Origin: Methanocorpusculum sp.
GTDB lineage: Archaea; Halobacteriota; Methanomicrobia; Methanomicrobiales; Methanocorpusculaceae
NCBI GenBank assembly: GCA_029987025.1
Contig: DALTWQ010000012.1
Span: forward strand, 1-22,451
Direction of reading: 5' to 3'
DNA: 22,451 bases
Positions 1-7,814 of this stretch are shown in pieces; position 1 is the first letter of the stretch, and the number at the start of each line of letters is the position of its first letter. The notes below the pieces were generated by a model that worked only from the letters and a program-made list of their open reading frames with translations, searched no databases and had not been told where the DNA came from. Position numbers and translations under genes: made by a program.

Positions 1-131
1 GTTGCAAGGTCCGGGTCTCCGACGCCTAAGTCAATTAAATCAACGCCTTTTGCACGCAGTTCTGCTTTTATTTTGTCGATGCGTGCGAATAAGTACGGGG
101 GGAGATTGTTTAAACGCTCTGCTGGTTTCAT
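1..131 (-). CDS. dapL: LL-diaminopimelate aminotransferase, N-terminal fragment (cut by window edge)
   Basis: Reading the minus strand from the ATG at 131 gives 43 codons that run off the left edge, beginning MKPAERLNNLPPYLFARIDK and reaching a VGDPDLA motif. This is the N-terminus of LL-diaminopimelate aminotransferase, a PLP-dependent fold-type I enzyme that makes LL-DAP from tetrahydrodipicolinate in one step of lysine synthesis. The N-terminal pattern (LPPYLF, D-L-GVGDPD) is characteristic of the DapL/AspC-like family, but the PLP lysine lies outside the window, so a sister class I aminotransferase cannot be strictly excluded. It is read towards the left edge, separately from the DUF2070 gene behind it. 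Aspartokinase at the other end of this window acts earlier in the same pathway. Confidence 0.8.
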   Translation of the reverse strand, partial: MKPAERLNNLPPYLFARIDKIKAELRAKGVDLIDLGVGDPDLA

Positions 132-229
132 AATTGTGTAATATATTTGTTCTTATCAGATTAATGGATAATTGTTCAGCGGTGCTTAATGACATGGTTG
201 CTGTTTCTGAATCAGATACAGACGGATGA

Positions 230-256
230 TAAAAAACCTGTTTTAGAAAAAAAAGA
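230..256 (-). terminator. T-rich terminator after the DUF2070 gene
   Basis: On the minus strand, two T-runs (8 T at 254-247, 6 T at 236-231) lie just past the DUF2070 stop codon at 271. Archaeal RNA polymerase can stop at oligo-T without a hairpin, and no good stem is visible here. The rest of 132-270 holds no gene. Confidence 0.5.
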
Positions 257-270
257 AACCGGATTCCTCC

Positions 271-2025
271 TTACAGAAGAACCCAGACGAAAGCGACTGA
301 AAGGACTGCTGTCAGGAGGAAGAGGACGTAAAACGGCATCAGATTTACGACGATGCTGGATACAAATGATGTCAGCTGAAGGAACTTTCCTGGGCCGAAC
401 ACCTGCACATCTCTGCACTCTCCGACTGCCGCTCCTACCTCTGCAGGAGATACGTCTGCATCCGCTTTTTCTACTGCGTCAAGGACGAAGGGCACAAGTT
501 CTTCGGCAGAAACAGCCATGCCCACCGGATTTGTGCCGGAGAAGAGGTTTACCACGTGTGAGTCTGTGGTCATAATCTCACATTCATCATATCCTTTCGC
601 AAGTACAGCATCGCGCAGCACATCACGTGTGCCTGCCTTTACATTGTTTCCGTCAAAGAGAATATATGCGGTCTTTGTCTCCCCGGCCTTTACCACAAAA
701 GCAATCATGCCGGTCTCGCCGAATCCCTGAGTGCGGTCAAAGGGAAGTGTTACCTGACAGACACCTGCAGAAAGCGGCAGCAGTTCTGCATGTTCCATAT
801 GTTCGGCTGCTTCACCTGCTCCTGAGAGATACTCGTTTCCGATTACGGTTGATGGATAGATGATTTTTGACTCCTTGTGCATACAGTTGTGTGCATCAAC
901 GAAACCGACATGACGGTAACGGGATTTTGCATCTCCCATCACAATTCTGCCTAATGAGTAGTCCATGTCTTCTGTCATCTCAGGAGAACGGGTGGTAACC
1001 ATCAGAAGAGAATCGCCGAACTTCTGTGAAAGAACCGAGACTGAGCCGAATCTGCTTCTGACAGGAGCACTTGCACCGCCGGAATAGAAACCCTCAGCAC
1101 TTTCTTCATCTGCTTTACTCTTGCGGATGGCATCTGCAATCTTTACCGTTTCGTTGTTGGAAATCAGGTTGAGGTCGTGAGATGCGCAGCCGTGAGATAC
1201 CAGGACTGTTGCCTCATCCTTGAATTCGTTGTATAACAGATTCGGGAAGTTGCTCCCTCCAATATCTGCCAGCGGCCCCGGGTGAAGGTTAGGTACAACA
1301 AACCAGATGTCTTTTTTGCCGTTTCGTCTGAAGAAGAAGGTTGTTTCCGGAACAGTTGCACTCTCACTGATGGTCCTGAGGTAAGATTCCATCTCGTTTG
1401 TGCCGTTTGTGATGTGTCCGATGTAGACATTGACAAACTGCATCGCAATAAGACCGGTTCCGCGTTTTAACGGCTTATCAAACTGTCTGAGGTACAGGAC
1501 GGTTACCACATAGAAGAGGACAAAGGCGACTCCGGCAGGAATCAGCGCGTAGGCACCACCTATGATAAATACTGCTGCAAACTGGAATATGGATGGAAGA
1601 ATGGCCGCGAATGCGATTTTCGGGGTGTGATAATCAACGACACCGGTCAGAATGAAAAGCCTGAGCGAGAGCGTAAATCCTGCTGCGACGATGTATGCGA
1701 AGAGCAGGTCAAAGACCGGTATTAAGGCGAGAAGAAGGAACGGAAGGGTAAAGAGAGTACTTGCAAGTCCGAGAAGTCCGGCACGGTTCCAGGTAAATTT
1801 CTGGTAGCACTTTGCGGTAAGCGGGACTGTTGTAAGAACCACAATCATCTGCGGAACTGCGATGGCAATACCTATTCCTGCAGGCGCATATCCGACCAGA
1901 TACGTGATAAGTTCTATGACAGCTCCGACTGCTGCAATAATCAGGAGTGATGCCCACCACGTTGGTGCTTTGAACACATATTTGGTGAGATTTTCAAGCT
2001 GCAGATCCCGTACTTTTATTTTCAT
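271..2025 (-). CDS. DUF2070 family membrane protein
   Basis: The 584-residue protein belongs to the archaeal DUF2070 family, whose function is unknown. It has about six hydrophobic segments in residues 25-180, a long soluble domain (about 200-545) and a C-terminal anchor (about 553-584). The soluble part carries clustered His/Asp motifs: NLHPGP at 246-251, SHGCASHDLN at 277-286, VDAHN at 376-380 and TTDSH at 486-490. This pattern looks like a metal-binding hydrolase site, but that is inference. The ATG at 2025 is supported by a GGGAG ribosome site 5 bases upstream and an AATATATAC box at 2084-2076. The gene appears to be transcribed alone, with T-runs after the stop. Confidence 0.85.
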   Translation of the reverse strand: MKIKVRDLQLENLTKYVFKAPTWWASLLIIAAVGAVIELITYLVGYAPAGIGIAIAVPQMIVVLTTVPLTAKCYQKFTWNRAGLLGLASTLFTLPFLLLALIPVFDLLFAYIVAAGFTLSLRLFILTGVVDYHTPKIAFAAILPSIFQFAAVFIIGGAYALIPAGVAFVLFYVVTVLYLRQFDKPLKRGTGLIAMQFVNVYIGHITNGTNEMESYLRTISESATVPETTFFFRRNGKKDIWFVVPNLHPGPLADIGGSNFPNLLYNEFKDEATVLVSHGCASHDLNLISNNETVKIADAIRKSKADEESAEGFYSGGASAPVRSRFGSVSVLSQKFGDSLLMVTTRSPEMTEDMDYSLGRIVMGDAKSRYRHVGFVDAHNCMHKESKIIYPSTVIGNEYLSGAGEAAEHMEHAELLPLSAGVCQVTLPFDRTQGFGETGMIAFVVKAGETKTAYILFDGNNVKAGTRDVLRDAVLAKGYDECEIMTTDSHVVNLFSGTNPVGMAVSAEELVPFVLDAVEKADADVSPAEVGAAVGECRDVQVFGPGKFLQLTSFVSSIVVNLMPFYVLFLLTAVLSVAFVWVLL

Positions 2026-2075
2026 ATTTCTCCCGGAAAATACAAATCCAGTGTTCTCTTCGGAACTAATTGTCT

Positions 2076-2084
2076 GTATATATT
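2076..2084 (-). promoter_or_regulatory. TATA-like box for the DUF2070 gene
   Basis: AATATATAC on the minus strand sits about 55 bases before the DUF2070 start codon. Transcription would begin near 2055, leaving a short leader that includes the GGGAG ribosome site. Confidence 0.4.
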
Positions 2085-2126
2085 GTTTCTGAAGGGATAT
2101 TAAGCATGTTATGGGCAGGTATGCTG

Positions 2127-2795
2127 TTACCGGAACCGTTCATAGGTAACTTTTCCGGTCATTCCGGTAGATTCTGTCTTCATTCCGTCAGCCTGAACCG
2201 GCGAGGAGAAAAACGGTGCGTTGAAGACCAGCGACTCATACTCTCCTCCTTCACCTGCGATGTTGATCCTCCGCTTCTTTTCAACGTCTTTCAGTACCGG
2301 AATCAGATTTTCATCGATGCGTTTTCCAAGAACATTTTCCCCGAGGCCGTCTGCCGCGGTTACCACGATTCTGGCATCGAGGAGCTGTGATACGTCGCGG
2401 ATTACATCATCAGGCGACATCCCCCAGAGCGGTGCATAGAGGGTGAGATTCAGGGCACTGCAGACTGCAGCAATACGGGACCTCTGATACTCTGACGCAA
2501 TGGCTCCTGTTACAACTCCTTCGATGCCGTATGTGTCCCGTACATTTCTTATTCCGGTCATCAGGTCATCGAGTTCTGCTTCTTTTTCACCTTTTGTGAA
2601 GACAGGAACGTACTGCATACCGGCACGCTGAGCCATTACAGGGACTGCCGCCAGATTTGCGGAATGAAACATATATGACTCGGTATTTTCCGGAACTGCG
2701 GTTATCATCACAGGAACGGTGTGTCCTGCTTCAAGCGCTTTCTGGATGGCGAGAATCGAGTCTTTTCCGCCGGATGTAAGCGATGCTAATTTCAT
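2127..2795 (-). CDS. Dph6-type ATP pyrophosphatase (diphthine-ammonia ligase family)
   Basis: The 222-residue protein has the PP-loop SGGKDS at residues 8-13, VTGAIASEYQRSRIAAVC at 95-112, PLWG at 122-125 and GEGGEYES at 181-188 near the C-terminus. These are the hallmarks of the DUF71/COG2102 adenine nucleotide alpha-hydrolase family. Eukaryotic Dph6 in this family uses ATP and ammonia to amidate diphthine on elongation factor 2, the last step of diphthamide synthesis, and the archaeal proteins of this length are assumed to do the same on aEF2. The start lies 5 bases after the stop of the upstream PfkB-family kinase, so the two are probably one transcript. The family is certain; the exact substrate is by homology. 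Confidence 0.88.
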   Translation of the reverse strand: MKLASLTSGGKDSILAIQKALEAGHTVPVMITAVPENTESYMFHSANLAAVPVMAQRAGMQYVPVFTKGEKEAELDDLMTGIRNVRDTYGIEGVVTGAIASEYQRSRIAAVCSALNLTLYAPLWGMSPDDVIRDVSQLLDARIVVTAADGLGENVLGKRIDENLIPVLKDVEKKRRINIAGEGGEYESLVFNAPFFSSPVQADGMKTESTGMTGKVTYERFR

Positions 2796-2800
2796 AACGG

Positions 2801-3700
2801 TTACTTAACCAGTTCCCCGAACGAGGATTCAAACCGCTCTTCCATACGGTTCCAGTCCGGAAGGTTTGTCTGTGTTCCGATTTTTTCCACTGCAAAAGAA
2901 GAGACTGCTGCACCTACTCTGCAGGCTGTACTCATTGAGTATCCTTTTTTCATTGCGGTAAAGAGTCCTGCACGGTATGCATCTCCTGCACCGGTCGGGT
3001 CTTTTGCGTCGGCAAGGACTGCCGGGATGTGCTCTATTTCCCGGATGCTTCCCGAATAGAGTGAGCTTCCTTTCTTTCCTTCGGTGATTACGGTGCACGG
3101 AACTTTCGCGATGATATCTTCCGGAGAGAGTCCTGTGGTGTTTTCCATAATGGAGAGTTCAAAGTTGTTGCAGATTAGAAGGTCGATGTTTTCAAACAGG
3201 GTTTCGAGTTCTTCTTTGGTGTAGTATTTGACATCCTGTCCCGGGTCAAGGGATGCGAATGCGGCATTCTTTGCTGCTTTGATATTGTATGCTGCATCTC
3301 CTGTTGCCATATGGAGGAAGTCACGTTTCGGCGGTTCCGCGGTCTGGAATGCCTGACCTGCACCCCACTCGAAGTAGGTTATCTGGTCTCCTGCGAGATT
3401 GTTTACCATGAATGCCGTCGAACAATTTTCAGAATCACAGCGGTAGAGATGTGTTTTTACACCGGTCTCTGCAAGATGCTTTTCATATGGAGAGCCTGCA
3501 AAATCCTTTCCTGCGGCTGAAATGAGTTCTGCACACCCTCCGAGAAGTGCGATACCCACAGCGATGTTTGCGGCTCCCCCTCCGAAGTAATGTTCGCGGG
3601 AAACGATTTTGCGGGATTCACCTTTCGGGGGGAATTCATCTACGGTGATGATGATATCATTGCAGAGATGACCGGTTACTGAGATACATTCAGACTGCAT
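2801..3700 (-). CDS. PfkB-family sugar or nucleoside kinase
   Basis: The 299-residue protein is a ribokinase/PfkB-fold kinase. It shows the N-terminal glycine motif GGGAANIAVGIALLGG at about 40-55, LDPGQD at 151-156 and the C-terminal signature DPTGAGDAYRAG at 234-245, where D240 is the expected catalytic base and GAGD forms the anion hole. Archaeal relatives include nucleoside kinases, and the substrate cannot be read from sequence. The ATG at 3700 has no clear ribosome site; a CTTATTTC box about 30 bases upstream suggests a very short leader. The gene is followed after 5 bases by the Dph6-type gene and likely co-transcribed with it. Confidence 0.87.
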   Translation of the reverse strand: MQSECISVTGHLCNDIIITVDEFPPKGESRKIVSREHYFGGGAANIAVGIALLGGCAELISAAGKDFAGSPYEKHLAETGVKTHLYRCDSENCSTAFMVNNLAGDQITYFEWGAGQAFQTAEPPKRDFLHMATGDAAYNIKAAKNAAFASLDPGQDVKYYTKEELETLFENIDLLICNNFELSIMENTTGLSPEDIIAKVPCTVITEGKKGSSLYSGSIREIEHIPAVLADAKDPTGAGDAYRAGLFTAMKKGYSMSTACRVGAAVSSFAVEKIGTQTNLPDWNRMEERFESSFGELVK

Positions 3701-3775
3701 ACTATTTTTCTTTGTACATATTGGAAGAGAAATAAGATAATAATTATGGGGTGAATCAGGCAGATGTCTGTTTTC

Positions 3776-3782
3776 AAAAAAA
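3776..3782 (-). terminator. T7 terminator after the CotH gene
   Basis: A run of seven T on the minus strand lies about 27 bases past the CotH stop codon and closes the VTC-DUF4956-CotH unit. Confidence 0.5.
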
Positions 3783-3808
3783 GAGCGGAGATTGGAGATG
3801 ATTTTTAT

Positions 3809-5587
3809 TTACATCATCTGCGGCATATTTCTGCCGTTATTTTCTCTGCCGGAATTTCCGCCGAAATTACCGAATCCTCCGCCGCCACCCATCATGGATC
3901 CGAGTGCTGAAAAGTTCACTTCGTCTGCTGCTATGAGAGAAGAACTGTCCGCTTTCTGTCCGTCATGGGTTGAGGGAATTGTTCCGTTAAGCTGTCCTAA
4001 GATGCTTTCTGCCCGAAGTGTACTCAGTTTTTTCAGTTCAGGAAGGGATTTCTGATACTCTTCATACGAATAGAACGCTGTCGGGTCATTCTTTACGTAC
4101 TCATTGATGAGGCTGTCAATTGCATCAACTCTTGCCGAAAACGAGTTTCCGAAGAACTCCTCTGCAATCCATCTCAGATACGAATGATACTGCTCTTTGC
4201 AGGAATCAACAGCGAGGAGTGAACCAATCATCGGTCTTTCCGACAGATTCGTTCCTGAGGAAACCGGAGTGTCAACCGGGAAGTTTATCATATCTGATGC
4301 TGAGGAACCGAATCCTCCGAACGCCAGATTGTAATCCCACGGAATCATGGAAAGTTTTCCGTTGTTTTCATAGAGGTAGTAGTTGTGCTTCATAGAGCCT
4401 GCATAGCTGTCGAGATTTACCAGTGCGGTGTTTGCTGCGAAGTAGCGGAGAACTTCATCAACATCGATGTATCTGTCCAGGTCAGTCCCATCTGCGAGAT
4501 GTTTCAGGGCTTCTACAACTCTGACCTCTGATGCAGTAGTGTCTGTGCGGGAGAATACTGCATTGTCAAAGATGTTTGAGTAACTCGTAAGTGAGTCGTC
4601 TGTGTAGACTAAATCAGTGCCTCCGCCTCCAAAGCCGCCGGAACCTCCGAAATCACCGGGCATATCTTTTGACATGTTACGGTCAAATCCGTTTCCGAAC
4701 TCTCTGCCGAACCCGGCAGCATTTCCCGCGTCTGCCGGCATCTCTGCAGCACCCGGCTGCATCATTGGGTTTCCTGCGAATCCGTTTTCATTTCCGGTCT
4801 GCTGCATCATAGAGTTTCCGGTAAATCCGTTTCCGTCTCCGAACTGCTGCATCATGAAGTCGCCGTTACCCGGGAATCCTCCCTGGAAATCACTGATGTT
4901 TCCAAATCCCTCCGGCATTTTTCCGTTGCCCGGCATGTTGCCTTTTCCGTCGGAACCTCCGCCTCCTCCATTACCCATCGACTCAGGTTTGTAGAGGTTT
5001 CCGAAGTCAGCTCCGAAGTTTCGTTCAGCGAAATCATCTTCAACTGCTTCTACCATCAGATAAAGGCCGTAATACTCACCGTTGATATACACCGCTGCAT
5101 AGGAGAAAAGCGGAGTCGGGACACCGAGTTCTGTCATCATCTGATACGAAAGATACTCTTTCATATACGTTGCATCCTGATAGTTGTTGTTTAAGACAAA
5201 CTTGGTCAGGCCCTTAAACGTCTGGTCCTTCACGTACTCGTCGGATTTTATCTTGAAACTGTAGCGGTCGGAATCAGATGATGCAACCTGCGACAGACTG
5301 GTCATACCTTTCGTGCGGATTGCTGCCGCTTCATACGCATCACCGTTTATCTCAACATTACAGAGACGATACTCTTCAGAGAGCGGATTTTCCATCATGT
5401 CCTGCCAGTCTTCATCACTGATTGTGAGATTAACGGTTGTGATTTTTTCCGGGTCAAAGTAGGAGGAGTAGGAGACATCTCCTGTATTCACTCCAAGGTC
5501 AGAGGATGCTGCGCCGAAGAACAGTACTCCGGTAAATATCATGATGAAGACAGTAAGAATTATGGTAATCTTGTCAATCTGCTTCAT
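3809..5587 (-). CDS. CotH-family protein kinase-like protein with Gly/Asn/Met-rich insert
   Basis: The 592-residue protein starts with a signal anchor (about 7-26), so most of it should lie outside the membrane. CotH landmarks follow: RTKGM at 91-95, FVLNNNYQDATYMKEYL at 130-146, MVEAVEDDF at 178-186, LYKPE at 198-202, NLDSYAGSMKHNYYLY at 391-406 and PWDYNLAFGGF at 416-426. D393 and D418 match the acidic active-site positions of CotH atypical kinases, which phosphorylate spore-coat proteins in Bacillus. Residues 203-325 form a Gly/Asn/Met/Pro-rich insert containing a repeated MMQQ/GNGF unit (242-279), and a Gly-rich tail ends the protein (564-592). It is the last gene of a cassette with VTC and DUF4956. 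The acceptor in an archaeon is unknown; self-modification of the insert is possible. Confidence 0.87.
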   Translation of the reverse strand: MKQIDKITIILTVFIMIFTGVLFFGAASSDLGVNTGDVSYSSYFDPEKITTVNLTISDEDWQDMMENPLSEEYRLCNVEINGDAYEAAAIRTKGMTSLSQVASSDSDRYSFKIKSDEYVKDQTFKGLTKFVLNNNYQDATYMKEYLSYQMMTELGVPTPLFSYAAVYINGEYYGLYLMVEAVEDDFAERNFGADFGNLYKPESMGNGGGGGSDGKGNMPGNGKMPEGFGNISDFQGGFPGNGDFMMQQFGDGNGFTGNSMMQQTGNENGFAGNPMMQPGAAEMPADAGNAAGFGREFGNGFDRNMSKDMPGDFGGSGGFGGGGTDLVYTDDSLTSYSNIFDNAVFSRTDTTASEVRVVEALKHLADGTDLDRYIDVDEVLRYFAANTALVNLDSYAGSMKHNYYLYENNGKLSMIPWDYNLAFGGFGSSASDMINFPVDTPVSSGTNLSERPMIGSLLAVDSCKEQYHSYLRWIAEEFFGNSFSARVDAIDSLINEYVKNDPTAFYSYEEYQKSLPELKKLSTLRAESILGQLNGTIPSTHDGQKADSSSLIAADEVNFSALGSMMGGGGGFGNFGGNSGRENNGRNMPQMM

Positions 5588-5628
5588 GTGTTATTTCTTC
5601 GTGAGTTGTACACTGAGTACTGCAGGAC

Positions 5629-6309
5629 TCAGGTCATGTATTCTCCGTTGTAGCTTACAAGAACTGCGTTTGAAACGCCCGGGACTGCGGACACTTTATT
5701 TACAAATCCGGATTCCATCTTCGGCAGGCGGACTTCTGCGGTAAGCTCGATATTTCCTGAGGGGTCGATGGTCTTTGAGCGGAGAACGAGTTTCTTAACG
5801 GTGGATTCAAGAAGACTGTTAACGGATTTTTCCGTGGATTCATCTGCACAGTTTACAATTAAGATGTAGGGTTTGTCCCTCGGTTTTTTGATCGAGAAGA
5901 AGTAAAGAACAATTCCGATAAAGACCGAGCCGAAGACTGCGAGCGGAATAAATCCTGCGCCGAGTACGATACCTGCTGAAATTGCCCAGAAGATATAGAC
6001 GATGTCAAGCGGATCTTTTACTGCCGAACGGAATCTCACAATTGATAATGCACCAACCATACCAAGCGAGAGGATAAGGTTTGAACCGATTGCTAAAATT
6101 ATCATTGTGGTAATCAGGCTCATTGCCACAAGCGAGAGGGAAAACCCTGATGAGTACATCACGCCGGTAAAACTTTTCTTGTAGATAAATACGATGAAAA
6201 GTCCGATGACGAAAGCGAGTGCCATACTGACAATTACATCTGTTACCGAAAACGATGCGACGCTTGTCAGAAGGTCTGATGAGAATAAATCATTAAATGT
6301 TAATACCAT
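5629..6309 (-). CDS. DUF4956 family membrane protein
   Basis: The 226-residue protein has about four transmembrane segments in residues 22-140, then a soluble, presumably cytoplasmic ferredoxin-like tail of about 85 residues. The family signature GALSIVRFRSAVKDP (86-100), followed by LDIVYIFWAISAG, is intact. DUF4956 has no established reaction, but in bacteria it is repeatedly found next to VTC-domain and CotH genes, as here, so it probably supplies a membrane component of that system. The start at 6309 lies 5 bases after the VTC stop and has an exact GGTGAT ribosome site made by the end of the VTC gene, indicating coupled translation. Confidence 0.85.
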   Translation of the reverse strand: MVLTFNDLFSSDLLTSVASFSVTDVIVSMALAFVIGLFIVFIYKKSFTGVMYSSGFSLSLVAMSLITTMIILAIGSNLILSLGMVGALSIVRFRSAVKDPLDIVYIFWAISAGIVLGAGFIPLAVFGSVFIGIVLYFFSIKKPRDKPYILIVNCADESTEKSVNSLLESTVKKLVLRSKTIDPSGNIELTAEVRLPKMESGFVNKVSAVPGVSNAVLVSYNGEYMT

Positions 6310-6314
6310 TTACA

Positions 6315-7007
6315 TCACCCGAACATCCTTGCGGCTGCATATTTGGAAAACGCAGTCACTCTTCTGTTCGGAAGCTGTACCATTGCTTTGATAATTGAGG
6401 GTAAGAAACTGTCATATTTGATTTCCATAATAATCACGGGAACTCCAAATGTTTTTGCGGTGGGTAAATCTGCATTGAAAAATTTTGTGCCGGTAATGCC
6501 TGTTTTAATTTTTGAATCAATTGAGATGCGTACATTTCCCGGTTTGTAGATGAAACATTCGCGCGTGTACTCGACGACCGTTTTCGGACGAAGCTGCTGA
6601 TACTTCATTTTAGTATACAGTTCTTTTAGAAGGTCTTTGTCGGAATCCTTCATCCAGGAAATATCGTTTGCAAGAATCATGTCTGCCTCTTTTCGTGAGA
6701 GAGGGCAGGAGACTTTGCTTGTTGCAAGATTCAGTTTCATCTTTTTTTCAAGCCGGATGAATGAGTCATCATTGTTGTACATTCTGATGCGGAACTTTTC
6801 ACGGTTCATGATTCCGGTCAGTTTTTCCTGCAGAGTTTTATCTCCCGGCGTTTCAAAGTAGATACTTCTGATGATGTATTTTCCATCATCATCCGCATAC
6901 GGGTCCGGGTCTGCAACATTTTTCAGCCGTGCGCGGAGTGTTAAATAATCCGCCTCGGTGATGTAGTATTTGAGTTCATGTCTGAACTTCAGCGTATCTG
7001 TACGCAT
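6315..7007 (-). CDS. VTC-domain (polyphosphate polymerase-like) protein
   Basis: The 230-residue protein is a VTC domain, the triphosphate-tunnel fold of yeast Vtc4 that makes polyphosphate from ATP. Tunnel residues appear in the expected order: RHELKY (9-14), R47 in IIRSIYFET, REKFRIRMYN (69-78), LEKKMK (86-91), RPKTVVEYTRE (140-150), D164 in ISIDSK, EIKYD (195-199) and SKY (221-223). All key basic and acidic positions seem present, so a catalytic protein is likely, though phosphate-binding without synthesis is possible. It has no membrane segment and would depend on the DUF4956 partner for membrane location. It is the first gene of the cassette, with an A/T-rich box about 24 bases before the ATG. 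Confidence 0.87.
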   Translation of the reverse strand: MRTDTLKFRHELKYYITEADYLTLRARLKNVADPDPYADDDGKYIIRSIYFETPGDKTLQEKLTGIMNREKFRIRMYNNDDSFIRLEKKMKLNLATSKVSCPLSRKEADMILANDISWMKDSDKDLLKELYTKMKYQQLRPKTVVEYTRECFIYKPGNVRISIDSKIKTGITGTKFFNADLPTAKTFGVPVIIMEIKYDSFLPSIIKAMVQLPNRRVTAFSKYAAARMFG

Positions 7008-7024
7008 GCATAGTAGATTTGATG

Positions 7025-7036
7025 TAAAATATATTA
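7025..7036 (-). promoter_or_regulatory. TATA box for the VTC-DUF4956-CotH cassette
   Basis: TAATATATTTTA on the minus strand is centred about 24 bases before the VTC start codon. At usual archaeal spacing, transcription would begin at or next to the ATG, giving a leaderless message. Confidence 0.55.
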
Positions 7037-7103
7037 AACATTATGTTGTGTTTTGCGAACATTATGGAAAACTATTTATTACATTATGTCGTATATGGTA
7101 TAC

Positions 7104-7302
7104 GGCGCAGGCACAGTGATGCCTGTGTCATCCAACCAACATGCGAAGCAGATTATCTCCGCTTCGCAGAAGCACAGTACACCAAAGAAAAGTGTTCCAG
7201 TCCCCCGCAGCACTGGAAATCAACTACGAGCACAGCAGAAGAGATTTGTTTTTTTCATACACACTCCGCTGCACCCCGGAAACGGGGTGCAGATTATTTT
7301 TT
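7104..7302 (+). ncRNA. Candidate structured RNA with four hairpins (unidentified)
   Basis: This gene-free block (7008-7358) contains four stem-loops in a row: 7108-7113/7120-7125 (6 bp), 7142-7149/7161-7168 (8 bp, TGCGAAGC), 7195-7201/7212-7218 (7 bp, TTCCAGT) and 7269-7278/7283-7292 (10 bp with a GAAA tetraloop), then a T-run. The hexamer GCACAG occurs at 7111, 7172 and 7230, about 60 bases apart, each upstream of one hairpin. A TTTATTA box at 7075-7081 would place the transcript start near 7104. The open frames crossing it look like no protein. It lacks the conserved motifs of RNase P, SRP or 5S RNA. A long leader of the downstream DUF2178 gene is an alternative. Confidence 0.45.
7269..7302 (+). 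terminator. Hairpin terminator, 10-bp stem with GAAA loop and T-run
   Basis: CTGCACCCCG pairs perfectly with CGGGGTGCAG across a GAAA tetraloop, and the T-run at 7297-7302 follows. It looks like an intrinsic terminator in the plus direction and separates the hairpin region from the DUF2178 gene. Confidence 0.65.
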
Positions 7303-7358
7303 GAGTAAATGACAGGAAAAGACTATTCGTTTCTGCGACAAACAGTATCTTACCAACA

Positions 7359-7814
7359 ATGAAGAAGAATATCTACTACATTATCTGCGGAATCCTTGCA
7401 GTCCTATTAGTCGTTCTGTTCTATGTCTTCATTCAGATTCGTCTGCCTCTCTTAATTATTCCGGCAGTTATTATTGCAGTCTTACTCTGCTTTATTTTAA
7501 AGCGCAGAATATCAGACAGCGAAATGGATGAACGGCAGGTCTTAATTGATATGAAAACTGCATCCGCCACACTGAAAGCAGGAGCAGCCCTTCTTCTTAT
7601 CGGCAATATTCCGATTATCATTTATGCTTTTTCAGTCCCGCCCATGATTATGCCTATGCCGCATTTCCGCCCGCCGGACGTTGTTCCGCTTGGAATTCTC
7701 GGTCAGATTGCGATATTTGAACTGATTCTTCTTGCGGCAGTAGTTCTTGTTTATGCAGGAATCCATATCCACTATACGCACAAGTACGGAGGGGACATAG
7801 CAGATGAAGAATAA
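7359..7814 (+). CDS. DUF2178-like four-helix membrane protein
   Basis: The 151-residue protein has two adjacent N-terminal membrane helices (about 5-25, 28-47), a short basic loop with SDSEMDERQ (52-60), and two further helices (about 70-92, 110-135) separated by a Pro/Met-rich stretch. The DERQ loop and layout match small archaeal and bacterial membrane proteins of the DUF2178 type that are encoded directly before a Cro/CI-type regulator. Its last 11 bases overlap the XRE gene, whose GGAGG ribosome site lies within this gene, so the two are translationally coupled. The function is not known; it may transmit a membrane signal to the regulator. Confidence 0.72.
   Translation: MKKNIYYIICGILAVLLVVLFYVFIQIRLPLLIIPAVIIAVLLCFILKRRISDSEMDERQVLIDMKTASATLKAGAALLLIGNIPIIIYAFSVPPMIMPMPHFRPPDVVPLGILGQIAIFELILLAAVVLVYAGIHIHYTHKYGGDIADEE

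Noticed and set aside
189..575. 128-codon plus-strand frame over the DUF2070 gene
   Set aside because: It is antisense to a well-supported gene and its product is rich in Arg, Leu and Pro without family likeness.
4617..4994. 125-codon Pro-rich plus-strand frame
   Set aside because: It is the antisense shadow of the Gly-rich CotH insert (Gly codons read as Pro).
7104..7240. CRISPR array because of the regular GCACAG spacing
   Set aside because: The shared unit is just 6 bases, spacing is uneven (61 and 58) and no repeat of 20-40 bases exists.
7104..7302. RNase P, SRP or 5S RNA
   Set aside because: The conserved core motifs (for example GAGGAAAGTCC of RNase P) are absent.
7043..7312. Two overlapping open frames of 83-89 codons through the hairpin block
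   Set aside because: They have no family resemblance, contain hairpin and terminator sequence and lack ribosome sites, so I treat the block as non-coding.
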